NCBI RefSeq assembly: GCF_023078335.1
Contig: NZ_CP095550.1
Coordinates: 186,001 to 250,000 of the forward strand
DNA length: 64,000 bases
Direction of reading: 5' to 3'
From: Metabacillus endolithicus
GTDB lineage: Bacteria; Bacillota; Bacilli; Bacillales; Bacillaceae
The notes under the pieces are model-generated. The model saw only the letters and a program-made list of their open reading frames with translations. It was not told the DNA's origin and searched no databases. Shown one piece after another: positions 48,084 through 57,501 of this stretch (positions within the stretch are counted from its first letter, which is position 1; the number at the start of each line of letters is the position of its first letter). The translations under genes and the position numbers were made by a program.

Positions 48084-48349
48084 TTATTTGAAGAGCTGAT
48101 CATAGTGTTCTTTAGGATTTGTTATGTTGTTTTCTATGAGATATTCAGCCTCAGTTCTAATAATTTCTATATAATTGAGCTTTTTAAAAGGGTTAGTATG
48201 TTTAAGAATTCTATTAAGGCTACCCTTACCCACAGCTTTTCCATTAGAAACATCTACGATAACAGTCAAGTATACCTTTTCATTATGTTTTACTAATCCT
48301 GTAACTTGACCTTTTTCAAGTCAACTATGTATTCAGCCACAATCTTCAA
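48084..48349 (-). pseudogene. Small soluble hypothetical protein, frameshift in a T run
   Basis: TTG 48349, behind GGAGG, starts KIVAEYIVDL. The frame stops soon after. A shift at the five T of 48312-48316 restores EKGQVTGLVKHNEKVYLTVI, VDVSNGKAVGKGSLNRIL and the end NITNPKEHYDQLFK at 48084. About 88 residues when joined. The start lies 10 bases after the stop of the upstream membrane gene, so the two form an operon. Family not recognised. Confidence 0.5.
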
Positions 48350-48359
48350 CGGAGACCTC

Positions 48360-48932
48360 CTAATCTGTACGTACAACATAATCCGTTACTTTTTCATACT
48401 TATCAAAATCAATGACTAACCATTCACTATCAATAGAGATAATCCCTCTTTCATCACCAAGATAATACACAATATTTTTCTCATTTTTAAAATATTCTGT
48501 TTCAGTTGGTGGACCTAGTAATGTCATAACTTCACTTTTAGTCATTCCTTTTAAATTATACGTGCCTATTAAGTCATCAACTATGTACACTCTTTCTGAC
48601 GTATTTTCAATCCATTTTTTTGTTGTGAAGTTCGTTTTATATTCATTTACCCCTAACATCACAGTACAGATAATAAAAGGTATAGTACCCATAATAATGA
48701 CGAAGTGAAAGTTCTGCTTTGCTTTCCTATCATTTTTTATATCGACTCGTTTCCTTATAATAAATATGATTAATAGAAATAAAATAAATGGAATGAGAAT
48801 AGCAGGAACACTTATCATACTAAACGAAGATTGTGCAAAACTAATAAAAAGAATGTAACCAAGATACAGTAGCCCGTAAAAATATCCAAATAATATAGAA
48901 AAACAACCAAACTTCCATTTATTTTGTGTCAT
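48360..48932 (-). CDS. Membrane protein with extracytoplasmic SmpA/OmlA-like domain (190 aa)
   Basis: Three membrane segments (about residues 12-33, 40-60 and 76-93) precede a soluble domain of about 90 residues with LKGMTKSEVMTLLGPPTETE, the pattern of SmpA/OmlA/BamE-like modules (GMT..EV...LG.P). That is followed by NIVYYLGDERG and a final beta strand. Start ATG behind AGGAGT. It leads a two-gene unit with the frameshifted small protein downstream. Function unknown. Confidence 0.6.
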   Translation of the reverse strand: MTQNKWKFGCFSILFGYFYGLLYLGYILFISFAQSSFSMISVPAILIPFILFLLIIFIIRKRVDIKNDRKAKQNFHFVIIMGTIPFIICTVMLGVNEYKTNFTTKKWIENTSERVYIVDDLIGTYNLKGMTKSEVMTLLGPPTETEYFKNEKNIVYYLGDERGIISIDSEWLVIDFDKYEKVTDYVVRTD

Positions 48933-49045
48933 CTTTATACTCCTATAAGAAATGTCTCATTTACTCTCCGAAATTTTAACATAATTATCCAGATTGTTAC
49001 ACCCTATTAAACTCTCGATAGTTGACATGTAAACTTATACAACCT

Positions 49046-49243
49046 TTAATTCATTGATATTTGATCTTCGTCAGTCTGTCCTTCAATAATCAAAGCACTT
49101 ATCTTTATTGAGATAAGTGCTTTGATTATTGAAGATTGTTCTATATTTTCTCTGCATAATTCCTGATTCAAAATAACTCGGTCACATACAATACTAACCT
49201 TTTTTATTCCTAGTTCTTTCGCTTTTTCAAATGGGTAAGTTGT
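49046..49243 (-). pseudogene. Possible acetyltransferase C-terminal remnant
   Basis: A minus-strand frame without start codon reads FEKAKELGIKKVSIVCDRV and ends at TAA 49046. EKAKELGIKKV..(T/V)CD is the usual C-terminal strand and helix of GNAT acetyltransferases, so this may be a decayed gene end. A perfect palindrome lies inside it. The region 48933-49306 holds no other gene. Confidence 0.3.
49081..49134. repeat. Perfect 24-bp inverted repeat with 6-base loop
   Basis: Arms 49081-49104 and 49111-49134 are exact reverse complements (start CTTCAATAATCAAAGCAC), loop TTATTG. No T tract follows on either strand, so it is not a typical terminator. It is by far the strongest hairpin in the window. 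Confidence 0.85.
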
Positions 49244-49306
49244 TATTTCTAACCTAAAATTGCACCAACCTAGTTACAGAAATAGCTTTGTATCACGACA
49301 TCAAGA

Positions 49307-49903
49307 TTACTTTTCTATCATTATTTTATTCACAGTTTCCTTTACTTCTTCTAACCAATCTTCTCTTTGCTTTGGTGTGCTTTTTACAACAATTCCAAAC
49401 ATTTTTCGATGGAAGTTGCTTACACCACAAAAATTAAAAATGCAGTCTTTCCAAAGTTTTTCTAATGGATCCCCAAAAATATTCATTTCTCTTGACTCAG
49501 GCGTATTTGATGTATTAAAAACAATACCATACTTAGCTTTTAATAAACCCGTTGGAACTCCTTCACCATTATCCCCTTCTTGAAATTCATATGCTATACC
49601 AGGTCTAAGTACCTTATCTATCCATCCTTTTAATATAGCTGGGGGTTGCCCCCACCAATTGGGATGGATAATAAAAATAAAGTCAGACAAAGCAAGTTCT
49701 GAACAATAGTTCTCTACTATTTTACTTTGAAGCGAATCTTTTGGGATTTCTTCTGATTTTAAGACTGGATCAAATCCCTCCTTATACAAATCATGAAAGT
49801 ATATAATAAAGTTTTCCTTCTGTAAACATTCTAAAACTGTTTGTGCAATAGCATTATTAAAACTGTCTTGACTTGGATGAGCCAAAATTATTGAAGCATA
49901 CAT
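49307..49903 (-). CDS. NAD(P)H-dependent oxidoreductase, flavodoxin-like fold (198 aa)
   Basis: This FMN/FAD quinone or azo reductase belongs to the NQO1/KefF-like family. The flavin phosphate loop is ILAHPSQDSFNNAIA, followed by VLECLQKENFIIYFHDLY, FIFIIHPNWWGQPPAILKGW and DKVLRPGIAYEF. Start ATG behind AGAGGG. Cytoplasmic; it reduces quinones or electrophiles with NAD(P)H. It stands alone between the orphan-gene run and the ABC transporter unit. Confidence 0.87.
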   Translation of the reverse strand: MYASIILAHPSQDSFNNAIAQTVLECLQKENFIIYFHDLYKEGFDPVLKSEEIPKDSLQSKIVENYCSELALSDFIFIIHPNWWGQPPAILKGWIDKVLRPGIAYEFQEGDNGEGVPTGLLKAKYGIVFNTSNTPESREMNIFGDPLEKLWKDCIFNFCGVSNFHRKMFGIVVKSTPKQREDWLEEVKETVNKIMIEK

Positions 49904-50176
49904 ATGTTTATCCCTCTTTTCTAAACGATAGGTTACTTACTTATTGGCATAGAAGGTTTTTACAATCAAACAAATGTCTGAAACTTGTGTCAATAAACTC
50001 ATCTGTATCTACTACTTTTAGAACTAAAGAAAATACTAACAAAATACGCTTTCATTTCGTTAAGGATTCATATAGGAGATGTTCATAGAAAAGATCAGAA
50101 CTAATAATCGGCCGGTCACTATACAAAATGCTCAACCGCACTCCACATAGTACAAGAATTACAATATTCTTATACT

Positions 50177-51757
50177 TTATGATTTAGTTTGGAGATACCT
50201 TCCATAAAATGTGCTTATTAAGAGCATAATTGTAATAAACAGATACACTATTGGAATTACGCTCTTCGACGTACCCTCCGTAATTCCTAAAAAATCAAAT
50301 ACGCGTATATTATTAAATATCCCTATAAATACAATGCTTAAATAAATGAGTTCAAAACTTTTATTTGTTTTTGTCCATATTCCAAGACTAAACGCTAATG
50401 ATGGAATATAAAGACAACCAATAAGCCAAGCAAATAGTCCCGTTACATCCCCAATAATAACCAATTTAATAGCATAGCCAATACCCGTTCCTATAGCAAT
50501 GAATACACCCGCTAACCATGTGAGAGTAATTTGCCTACTAACAGGAAATGGACTTGAAAAGATAATGTTAGAGGTATAATATCTTGCCTCTCTTACTCCC
50601 ATTGAGGACCAAATAAACAGTGGCCATAGCCATGACAACACACTAAGATACTCTCTACTAACTGATACTGGTGCAAGAATGGATGCAAGTATAATAATAC
50701 CAGCTATCATATACCACCAAATAGACAGCCCTTTTAGCAGGAGTATGATCTCAGCATAAAGATGATGGAAAAAGCTATACTTGAATTGTATTGGTGATAT
50801 TGATGTTAATTCGGTTATACTGTTCCAACTATTTGCTGGGGAAACTTCTTTCTTCTTTCTTCGATTCCATAAGATTTTACTAGTTACTTTAACGTCATCA
50901 AAACCTTTAAACACACATGTAGCAAAGATGATAAAAAGCATTGACAAAATAAGCCATGGAATCCGACTTGCAATAAGCCCTATATTCCAATTCACCCCAT
51001 TCCATTCAAATCTTTTCAGCGGCCCATCTAATGATACAATACCATCCTCTACCTTTAACAAACTATTTGGAAATAGTTGTTTATAATCAGTTGTAATCAT
51101 GTTGTAGATGATTTCAGTAGATAATAGACTACTTACCTGAACGGGACCGATTTGAATAGTAAATGCATATTGTAGGAAAAGGGACCATAATAAGAAATAG
51201 ATACCATTTCCTACTTTTCCTCTTAATATATTATTCGCTTCAAATAGTAATGCGAGCGCTGCTATTACAAACATTACGGGGATAATGAAAATAAAATATG
51301 AAAGAAAAAGATCACCTATTATGATATTGTTCTCTTCACCTCTTATCCACTGCATAAAGATACTCATGAAAAACGAAATAAGAACAATAGATAAAAGAAG
51401 GAGTAAATTACTAATAAACTTCCCAAACATATATTTACTTTTCTTCAAAGGACTTGTTCCAATAATTTGACCAACCTTAGATTGAATATCACGATCAATC
51501 GTATTTTTCACTAAATAAAAGCCGACCAAAGACAGAAAAGAGTTAACTGATAATGCCATCGATATCCCAATCCAAGCAGAGTTATAAATTCCGCGATATC
51601 CGGATATTACCACTGTCCCATAGTACGCTTCACTCGATGGGATAAAAAGAAAAGAAACAATAATCGTAACTAAGAGTGTCATAAAATAGGCGTAAGTCCT
51701 TGCTCGTTCTAAGAAATCTGCTACAACAATTTGTAGAAATATGCCTCTATTAATCAT
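50177..51757 (-). CDS. ABC transporter permease (12-helix type, 526 aa)
   Basis: The protein has two sets of about six membrane helices, with a soluble extracellular loop in the first half (about residues 200-255). YYLVKNTIDRDIQSKVGQII-like sequence after helix two and a KKSKYMFGKF cytoplasmic loop are usual for ABC-2-type permeases that export peptides or antibiotics. The start is ATG 51757 (GGTGGAGA upstream), overlapping the end of the ATPase gene by 8 bases. It probably forms an exporter or resistance pump with that ATPase, controlled by the two-component system upstream. Confidence 0.75.
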   Translation of the reverse strand: MINRGIFLQIVVADFLERARTYAYFMTLLVTIIVSFLFIPSSEAYYGTVVISGYRGIYNSAWIGISMALSVNSFLSLVGFYLVKNTIDRDIQSKVGQIIGTSPLKKSKYMFGKFISNLLLLLSIVLISFFMSIFMQWIRGEENNIIIGDLFLSYFIFIIPVMFVIAALALLFEANNILRGKVGNGIYFLLWSLFLQYAFTIQIGPVQVSSLLSTEIIYNMITTDYKQLFPNSLLKVEDGIVSLDGPLKRFEWNGVNWNIGLIASRIPWLILSMLFIIFATCVFKGFDDVKVTSKILWNRRKKKEVSPANSWNSITELTSISPIQFKYSFFHHLYAEIILLLKGLSIWWYMIAGIIILASILAPVSVSREYLSVLSWLWPLFIWSSMGVREARYYTSNIIFSSPFPVSRQITLTWLAGVFIAIGTGIGYAIKLVIIGDVTGLFAWLIGCLYIPSLAFSLGIWTKTNKSFELIYLSIVFIGIFNNIRVFDFLGITEGTSKSVIPIVYLFITIMLLISTFYGRYLQTKS

Positions 51758-52628
51758 GATTGCTATCTCCACCTGAAATAAGGGCTAAGTATGCATCCTC
51801 TAACGTTGGAACAACAAAATTAGCAAGACCATTAGGAGGCTCCTTCGCTATAAATCTTACATTCATTCCATCATTTGTTCTAACCGTATTACACACAGTA
51901 AATTCTTTTCTGAATTTTTGAAGCTCATCTTCTGAGATTATAGACTCCCATACACAATTTTTAACTCGTTCCAGTAAATCAACTGGTTTAGCATAACTAA
52001 GTAATTGACCCTTTGACATAACAGCAATTTTCCCTGCAATTGCCTCCACATCAGAAACAATATGTGTCGAAAGAATAACAATTCTCTCTCCTGATATGTC
52101 TGAAAGCAAATGTCGAAATCGATTCCTTTCTATCGGATCAAGTCCTACTGTAGGTTCATCCACAATTACTATTTTTGGATCGTTTAATAAAACTTGTGCA
52201 ATGCCAAGCCTTTGCTTCATCCCACCTGAATAATTCCCCACTGGGCGTTTCTTTACTTCAGATAAATTAACAAGCTCTAACAACTGATAGATTCTCATCT
52301 TAGCAGTTGTTCGGTCTATTCCCTTAATTGCTGCTATATAAGATAGAAATTCAACCGCATTAAGATGAGGATATACACCGAAATCTTGAGGTAAATAACC
52401 AAGAATATTCCTCATTATGTTAGGTTTTTTTCTAATATCCACCCCATTTAATAAAACCTTTCCCTCAGTCGGACAAGAAATTGTAGAAAGAATTTTCATC
52501 AGCGTCGATTTGCCAGCACCATTTTCTCCAAGTAATCCTACAATGCCTGGAAATATCTCCATACTAATATTTCGAAGGACACGATAATTTCCATAGCTTT
52601 TACTTACATCCAATATTTTTAGCTCCAT
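51750..52628 (-). CDS. ABC transporter ATP-binding protein (292 aa)
   Basis: All nucleotide-binding motifs are present: Walker A GLLGENGAGKSTLMK, Q-loop LGYLPQDFGVYP, signature YSGGMKQRLGIAQ, Walker B IVIVDEPTVGLDP, and the H-loop in STHIVSDVE. The C-terminal 70 residues are an extension as in CcmA-like exporters. Start ATG behind AAGGGG. It powers the permease encoded next (overlapping genes) and follows the histidine-kinase gene by 82 bases. Confidence 0.92.
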   Translation of the reverse strand: MELKILDVSKSYGNYRVLRNISMEIFPGIVGLLGENGAGKSTLMKILSTISCPTEGKVLLNGVDIRKKPNIMRNILGYLPQDFGVYPHLNAVEFLSYIAAIKGIDRTTAKMRIYQLLELVNLSEVKKRPVGNYSGGMKQRLGIAQVLLNDPKIVIVDEPTVGLDPIERNRFRHLLSDISGERIVILSTHIVSDVEAIAGKIAVMSKGQLLSYAKPVDLLERVKNCVWESIISEDELQKFRKEFTVCNTVRTNDGMNVRFIAKEPPNGLANFVVPTLEDAYLALISGGDSNHD

Positions 52629-52710
52629 TTATTAGACACCCCTTTCAGAAAGATCTTAATAAATGAAAGTTAAATCTAAGTAAACAGAAAGCAAAATCAA
52701 AATTAAAAGA

Positions 52711-53770
52711 TTAAGTAATGACAGATAGGATAATTTTTATGACTGTTCCAACCCCGACTTTACTATAGACCTGAATCTTTCCACCGTGCGCTTCAACTAT
52801 TTGACGAGCAATGGCCATACCAAGTTTCAGTTCCCTCTTGTCTGGTTTCTGTCGTCGTTCCTTTATAATATCGATTAAATAGCTGTTGCTGTACGTGAGC
52901 ATCCATTCCATTGCCGTTATCCTCTATTTCAATAAACACTTCGCTTGCATGGTAATAGATGTGCACCGTTACTTTTGTCCCCACTGGATTATGTATGAGT
53001 GCGTTTGTAATGATGTTTAGAAATGCGCGATATAATAGTTGTTCATCAAAGGGGACAATAATCGACTCTTCCTCTACCTCGAGTTCAAGTACGCACTCCT
53101 GAATACGAGGATGTTTGCTAGCATCAGCCAGAACATTTCTTGTAAACGAAACAATATCCTTTGTCTCGATGTTCATATCAATCTCGTATTGCTCCATTTG
53201 AAATGCAAGGTTTAAATCGTCAAGAAGCGTCTTCATATACTCTGACTTACCTTCTATCTCTTTTACAAATGAACGTTTCTCATCGATTGTCCAATCATGG
53301 TCTTTAGACAGATACATCTTCGAATAACCTACAATATAGGTAAGCGGAGTCTTCATGTCATGCGAAACCCCTGACATCCATTCCTTCTTTTGTTTTTCTA
53401 TTCTTTCACGTTCTTCTTTATTTTCCACTAGTTTTTTTGTCAATATGGTCATATCTTCAAAGGGGCATTTAAATATGAAAAACAGTGGATTTCGCAGGGT
53501 ATTATCAGGCTGCACATACTCTCCTTTTGCTAGTTGTTTGATCCACTGTTGGATAATAAATACCGGTCTTGAAATAATCCAACCCAAGACAAAACAAAAG
53601 ATGATAAAACAACAAATAACAAGCCAAATCTCAATGGACTCTGAATAATTCTCTAATCCAACAATTGGAACGTAATACTCTATCAATACTGAGATAAGTA
53701 TCCCTATTAAAATAAAAAGGACAATAATTCCAATAAAAAAGATGGAAGAGATTCGTATGATTGTTTTCAT
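52711..53770 (-). pseudogene. Sensor histidine kinase, frameshift near the C-terminus
   Basis: Two membrane helices (about residues 9-30 and 47-66) with only a short extracellular loop, as in intramembrane-sensing kinases of antibiotic-response systems. Then HAMP-like sequence, the H-box MSGVSHDMKTPLTYIVGYSK, N-box LLYRAFLNIITNALIHNPVG and G1 box EIEDNGNGMD. At about 52825-52827 (three T) the frame shifts from RQEGTE to LGMAIARQIVEAHGGKIQVY, the G2 region. Joined length about 352 residues. It partners the response regulator immediately upstream. Confidence 0.82.
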
Positions 53771-53772
53771 GA

Positions 53773-54476
53773 TTAATTACCTTTTACTGGTGGTATGAAC
53801 TTATAACCAATACCACGAAATGTAATGATTATTTTTGGTTCCTTCGGGTTCTCTTCTAGCTTTTTACGCAAACGAGAAATATGAACAACTACTGTTTTCT
53901 CATCACTTTCACAATATGGTCCCCATACACGTTCATATAGTTCCTTTCCTGTGAAAATACGATTTGGGTTCTCACATAAGAAAATTAGTAATTCATATTC
54001 TTTTGCTGTACAAGATATCTCCTCATTATTAACAAAAATGACCCCTTCTTCTTGATTAATATGGAACTGTTCAAAATCTAAAAATGATTTAAACTCCTTA
54101 CTGAACCTATCTCTTCTTAATTGCGCTTGTATTCTTGCGACAACCTCCATAGAAATTTAAATGGCTTAGTAATATAATCATCAGCACCTATGGTCAAGCC
54201 TTTTACTTTATCAAAGTCACCTGATTTAGCTGATAAAAAAATAACGGGTATTGTTGTATATCTCCGAATTTCCAAACATAATTCAAACCCATCCATATCA
54301 GGAAGCATTACGTCAAGTACAATTAAATGAAACATGCATTCTTTTACTAATTTGATTGCATCCCTTCCCGTTGTTGCAGTATGAATTTGATGAAACCCTT
54401 CTTTATTTAACATCGTTTTGAGCATCGTTAATAAACCTTGTTCATCATCCACTAATAAGATATGGCTATTATACAT
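53773..54476 (-). pseudogene. OmpR-family response regulator, frameshift between domains
   Basis: The receiver domain runs HILLVDDEQGLL, phosphoacceptor Asp in LIVLDVMLPDMDG, conserved Lys in DDYITKPF. Near 54150 the frame shifts to MEVVARIQAQLRR and the winged-helix DNA-binding domain: SCTAKEYELLIFLCENPNRI, KELYERVWG, VVVHISRLRKKLEENP, TFRGIGYKF. Joined length about 233 residues, normal for the family. AAGGAGG upstream of ATG 54476. It starts the operon regulator-kinase-ATPase-permease and likely controls it. Confidence 0.85.
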
Positions 54477-54732
54477 CCAATTAACTGTCCTCCTTAATTC
54501 CCTTTATTCATTAGCTATCTTGGGTCCTACTCAAAAGAATCTCCTAATTACGGTAAAAAATATGAAAATGCTTCTATATCAATCACTCTCGTGAGCACAA
54601 GAAGGAGCTGCCTGAACGACAACTCCAATTATTTCACTTTAGATGCTTTTAATTGCAGAAGATGACACCTTCCCTTCCAAAGTAAATGATCAAAAGGGAA
54701 CACTAACAACTAAATGCCTTTTGTTAAATGCA

Positions 54733-55074
54733 TTATTGACAGACCATAATAAGATTTCCATCTAAATCTTTAAAGTTGAACCAATGACCATTTTCGATAT
54801 TGGTCGTTACATGAACATTTTTTTCTTTTAAATATTCGTAAGACTTATTGATGTCATCGGTTTGCAATTGAAAAGCTGGAACCTTATAAATATGGTCAGG
54901 AGCATAAATTTTACTATCAAGTACAATGTTTGCCCCATTTAAAGGAAGGACAAAAATATGTCCAAAGTAAATTTCTCCATCTTTTGGCAAGTCTAAAATA
55001 TCACAATACCAATCTCGTGCGGTTTCAATATTACTGACCGGAATAAAAACTCCACCAATTTTATTTGAAAACAT
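54733..55074 (-). CDS. VOC (glyoxalase/bleomycin-resistance) family protein (113 aa)
   Basis: This single VOC domain protein contains FIPVSNIETARDWYCDILDL (first beta-alpha unit) and FQLQTDDINKSYEYLKEKNV with NGHWFNFKDLDGNLIMVCQ (second unit, with the usual metal or substrate ligands near the end). GGGAGG precedes the start. Such proteins act as small enzymes or antibiotic binders; the substrate is not known. A weak hairpin at about 54604-54626 may end the transcript. Confidence 0.82.
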   Translation of the reverse strand: MFSNKIGGVFIPVSNIETARDWYCDILDLPKDGEIYFGHIFVLPLNGANIVLDSKIYAPDHIYKVPAFQLQTDDINKSYEYLKEKNVHVTTNIENGHWFNFKDLDGNLIMVCQ

Positions 55075-55184
55075 GTTTATCTATACCTCCCAATAATTGT
55101 TATTAGTATTATTTCAATAAAGATTAGCCAATCCCTCTCCTTAGATTTAATTTATATAAATTAATTAGGGAGGTTTAAGCAATA

Positions 55185-55527
55185 TGGGAAGCATATTATA
55201 AGACTTTTCCTTCTAATGGTTTGAAGCTAGTAGCAAATGCTCCAACAAGTGAACTTTATGAGGCAGTTCAAAAACTAATATACAAGTCTATGACAAGATC
55301 TTTTGTTATTTTTATATTTACAGAAAATCTAAAATAATTGAAGAAATTGTTTCTATGATTACATTAATTGCAGCACAAACAAATCTACTAGCGTTATATG
55401 CAGCTATTGAAGCAGCAAGAGCAGGAAAACATGGAAAAGGTTTTTCCGTAATTGCGGATGAGGTCTTAAAGCTTGCAGAACAATCGAGTGTAAGTAATGT
55501 TTCAGCTGCAAATCGGCCTCATTCTTA
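55185..55527 (+). pseudogene. Methyl-accepting chemotaxis protein remnant
   Basis: Two pieces of a chemoreceptor survive: the end of an extracellular Cache domain ([26 protein letters not shown]) and part of the signalling hairpin tip ([40 protein letters not shown]). The frame between them is disrupted, and the HAMP region and most of the coiled coil are missing. A normal receptor has about 600 residues, so this is real loss, not just an indel. It occupies the gap 55075-55576. Confidence 0.75.
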
Positions 55528-55576
55528 AAAACACAACGTTTCCGTTAGTGAAATCAAGTAGTATAAGGTAGAATAC

Positions 55577-56377
55577 TTATTGGTTCTTTATAGCTGATTT
55601 TAGATTATTTATTATTTCCAACTGATCTTTGCCCTTTAACTCGCTTATTCGAGATGCGAATATTGGAACAAGCCACTCATCAAGAGTAATTCGGTCAATG
55701 CCTGAAAGGTTAAAGTATTCATCTAGATACTCTTTACCAAATAGATCACGATATTTCCTCTCAATTAACCAAGTAGGGGCATTTGGAGGTAATGCATTAG
55801 AGTTAATCATCATGTATGTTCTAGTAACATCTGCGAGTTGATGTCCAACCAAAGCGTTCAGCCAATCGATAATAATAGGTCCATTAGGAGAAAGTATTAT
55901 GTTTCCAGGGTGGAAGTCATAATGACATAGAACTTTTCCTTCAGGCAATGTCTCAAGAATTCTGAGAACAATTTTTCTCTCTGATTCCGTGATTACCTCA
56001 GTGTTAGTAATGTTCTTTGATAATTCTGTCTTCAAATTTGAGCTAATATCTATCTTAACCTGATGTATCTCAAAGTGAATTTGTGCTAATAGCTTAGCGT
56101 AATAAGATACAGAATATTTCTTTGTTTCGATATAATTGAGCATGGTGGGACCTTCCACCTTTTCATAGATAAGACACGTCTTTCCCTCATACTCCATAAT
56201 CTTAGAAAATCTAGGTGCCCTTATATTGAGCTTATTTATTATTTTGGCATTTTTGGCTTCCTTTGTTACTTCATACATTGCACTCTTATAGTCATGAAAA
56301 ATCTTTATTACTTTGGATTTTCCCCATTCATAGACACTTGCAGTATTTCCTACTCCAAGGAGTTGACCAATTTTCAT
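55577..56377 (-). CDS. Aminoglycoside-phosphotransferase-like kinase (266 aa)
   Basis: The protein has the APH/choline-kinase fold. The glycine-rich N-lobe reads LGVGNTASVYEWGKSKVIKI, the hinge YEKVEGPTMLNYI. The catalytic loop is LCHYDFHPGNIIL (Brenner motif HxDxxxxN), and the metal-binding segment IIIDWLNALVG. Start ATG behind AGAGGAA. Members phosphorylate antibiotics or small alcohols; without close homologues in hand I would not call resistance. Confidence 0.82.
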   Translation of the reverse strand: MKIGQLLGVGNTASVYEWGKSKVIKIFHDYKSAMYEVTKEAKNAKIINKLNIRAPRFSKIMEYEGKTCLIYEKVEGPTMLNYIETKKYSVSYYAKLLAQIHFEIHQVKIDISSNLKTELSKNITNTEVITESERKIVLRILETLPEGKVLCHYDFHPGNIILSPNGPIIIDWLNALVGHQLADVTRTYMMINSNALPPNAPTWLIERKYRDLFGKEYLDEYFNLSGIDRITLDEWLVPIFASRISELKGKDQLEIINNLKSAIKNQ

Positions 56378-56513
56378 AAATTATTCCTCTCCAAAAGCAA
56401 AATTTTCTATCTGGATACTAAACAATAGCGCTTCATATTGTTGAAGATTGTTATTGATCTAAGTACCTATTAGTGAACATAAATTATTTCCTAATATTAG
56501 AACTTTTTACATT

Positions 56514-56727
56514 TTACATTTGACCTTCTTTTATCCATCTCCAAATACGGTAACTACTGAATACGGACAGTAAGAAAAGTAAAATCATTAATATAACATA
56601 AATTGATAAGCTGTTGATTTCTTTTAACCCTTTACTCTTAGCCACTATCCACATTGATAATCCAATTAGTACCAAGTAACAAAATACATTAGGAATAATC
56701 CATACTATTCTTAACTTTGTGTTTTAA
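56514..56727 (-). pseudogene. Small membrane protein with damaged start
   Basis: A minus-strand frame ending at 56514 reads LRIVWIIPNVFCYLVLIGLS, MWIVAKSKGLKEIN, YVILMILLFLLSVFSSY and RIWRWIKEGQM, two clear membrane helices. No start codon exists in frame. One base upstream, after AGAGAGTACC, another frame would begin with ATA instead of ATG (AVKTQ) and join by a shift. I read it as a broken gene. Confidence 0.4.
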
Positions 56728-56765
56728 CGGCTATGGTACTCTCTTTATCCTTACTTAACCAATAA

Positions 56766-56797
56766 ACAAAAGGTGATAGTTAGTATCTCTATCACCT
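56766..56797 (-). terminator. Terminator of the RidA gene
   Basis: AGGTGATAG (56771-56779) pairs with CTATCACCT (56789-56797); minus-strand T tail TTTTGTTT. It directly follows the gene ending at 56812. Confidence 0.7.
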
Positions 56798-56811
56798 TAA
56801 ACTTATAAATC

Positions 56812-57270
56812 CTATTCCTCTATTTCAAAAATGGAATCAATGATAATCGGTAGATTGTCTCTAACAGAAACTGCACCTAAAACCGAACGAGCATGATTAC
56901 CCTTTTCTCCGAATACTTGTAACATTAATTCAGAGCAACCATTTAGTACTTTATGATGCTCTTCGAACTCAGGCGTTGCATTAACAAATCCTTGAATCTT
57001 TACTACTCTTTTAACTTTATCTAAAGATCCTAAAGCCTGTTTTAATACAGCAAGGATTTCAATTCCAGTATTACGTGCATATTCATATCCTTCCACTGTT
57101 GTAAAATCCTTACCTAACTTTCCTTTCGGATTACCAGTAGGCCCTTTTCCAGATACAAACATTAATTCGTTTACTATAACGAAGTTAGAATATTTTGCTT
57201 TAGGATTACTAGCGTCAGGCAAATTAATCCCCAGGCTCTCAAGTGTTTTTGAAGCAGCTATTTCTGTCAT
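56812..57270 (-). CDS. RidA/YjgF family enamine-imine deaminase-like protein (152 aa)
   Basis: RidA proteins hydrolyse reactive enamines and imines released by PLP enzymes. Here the longer form is seen, of the LigD-like or YjgH type: LPDASNPKAKYSNFVIVNEL, FVSGKGPTGNPKGKLG, ARNTGIEILAVLKQALGSLD, VKIQGFVNATPEFEEHHKVL and HARSVLGAVSVRDNLPI. The conserved Arg (HARSVLG) and acidic end (FEIEE) fit the active-site cleft. Start behind AGGGGAT. Cytoplasmic trimer by family. Confidence 0.88.
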   Translation of the reverse strand: MTEIAASKTLESLGINLPDASNPKAKYSNFVIVNELMFVSGKGPTGNPKGKLGKDFTTVEGYEYARNTGIEILAVLKQALGSLDKVKRVVKIQGFVNATPEFEEHHKVLNGCSELMLQVFGEKGNHARSVLGAVSVRDNLPIIIDSIFEIEE

Positions 57271-57501
57271 TATAATCCCCTATTCTATTGGTACAAATAT
57301 CCAATTTATAAACCCCATTTTAACATAGACATAAGAAGAAAACTCATTTTCAAAACTTTTTATACCTTTTTTTGTAACTTATTATGTTTTATATTATCTT
57401 CTCCAATCTGACCTAATAACTGAAATAGGCGCAGTTCATCTCAGAAACGAGCTTATATTGTAGTAATTTAATTTCTGTACATCGGATTAATAAGGAGGGT
57501 A

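Noticed and set aside
55577..56377. Aminoglycoside resistance gene
   Set aside because: Only the general APH/kinase fold is visible; many such proteins act on other small molecules.
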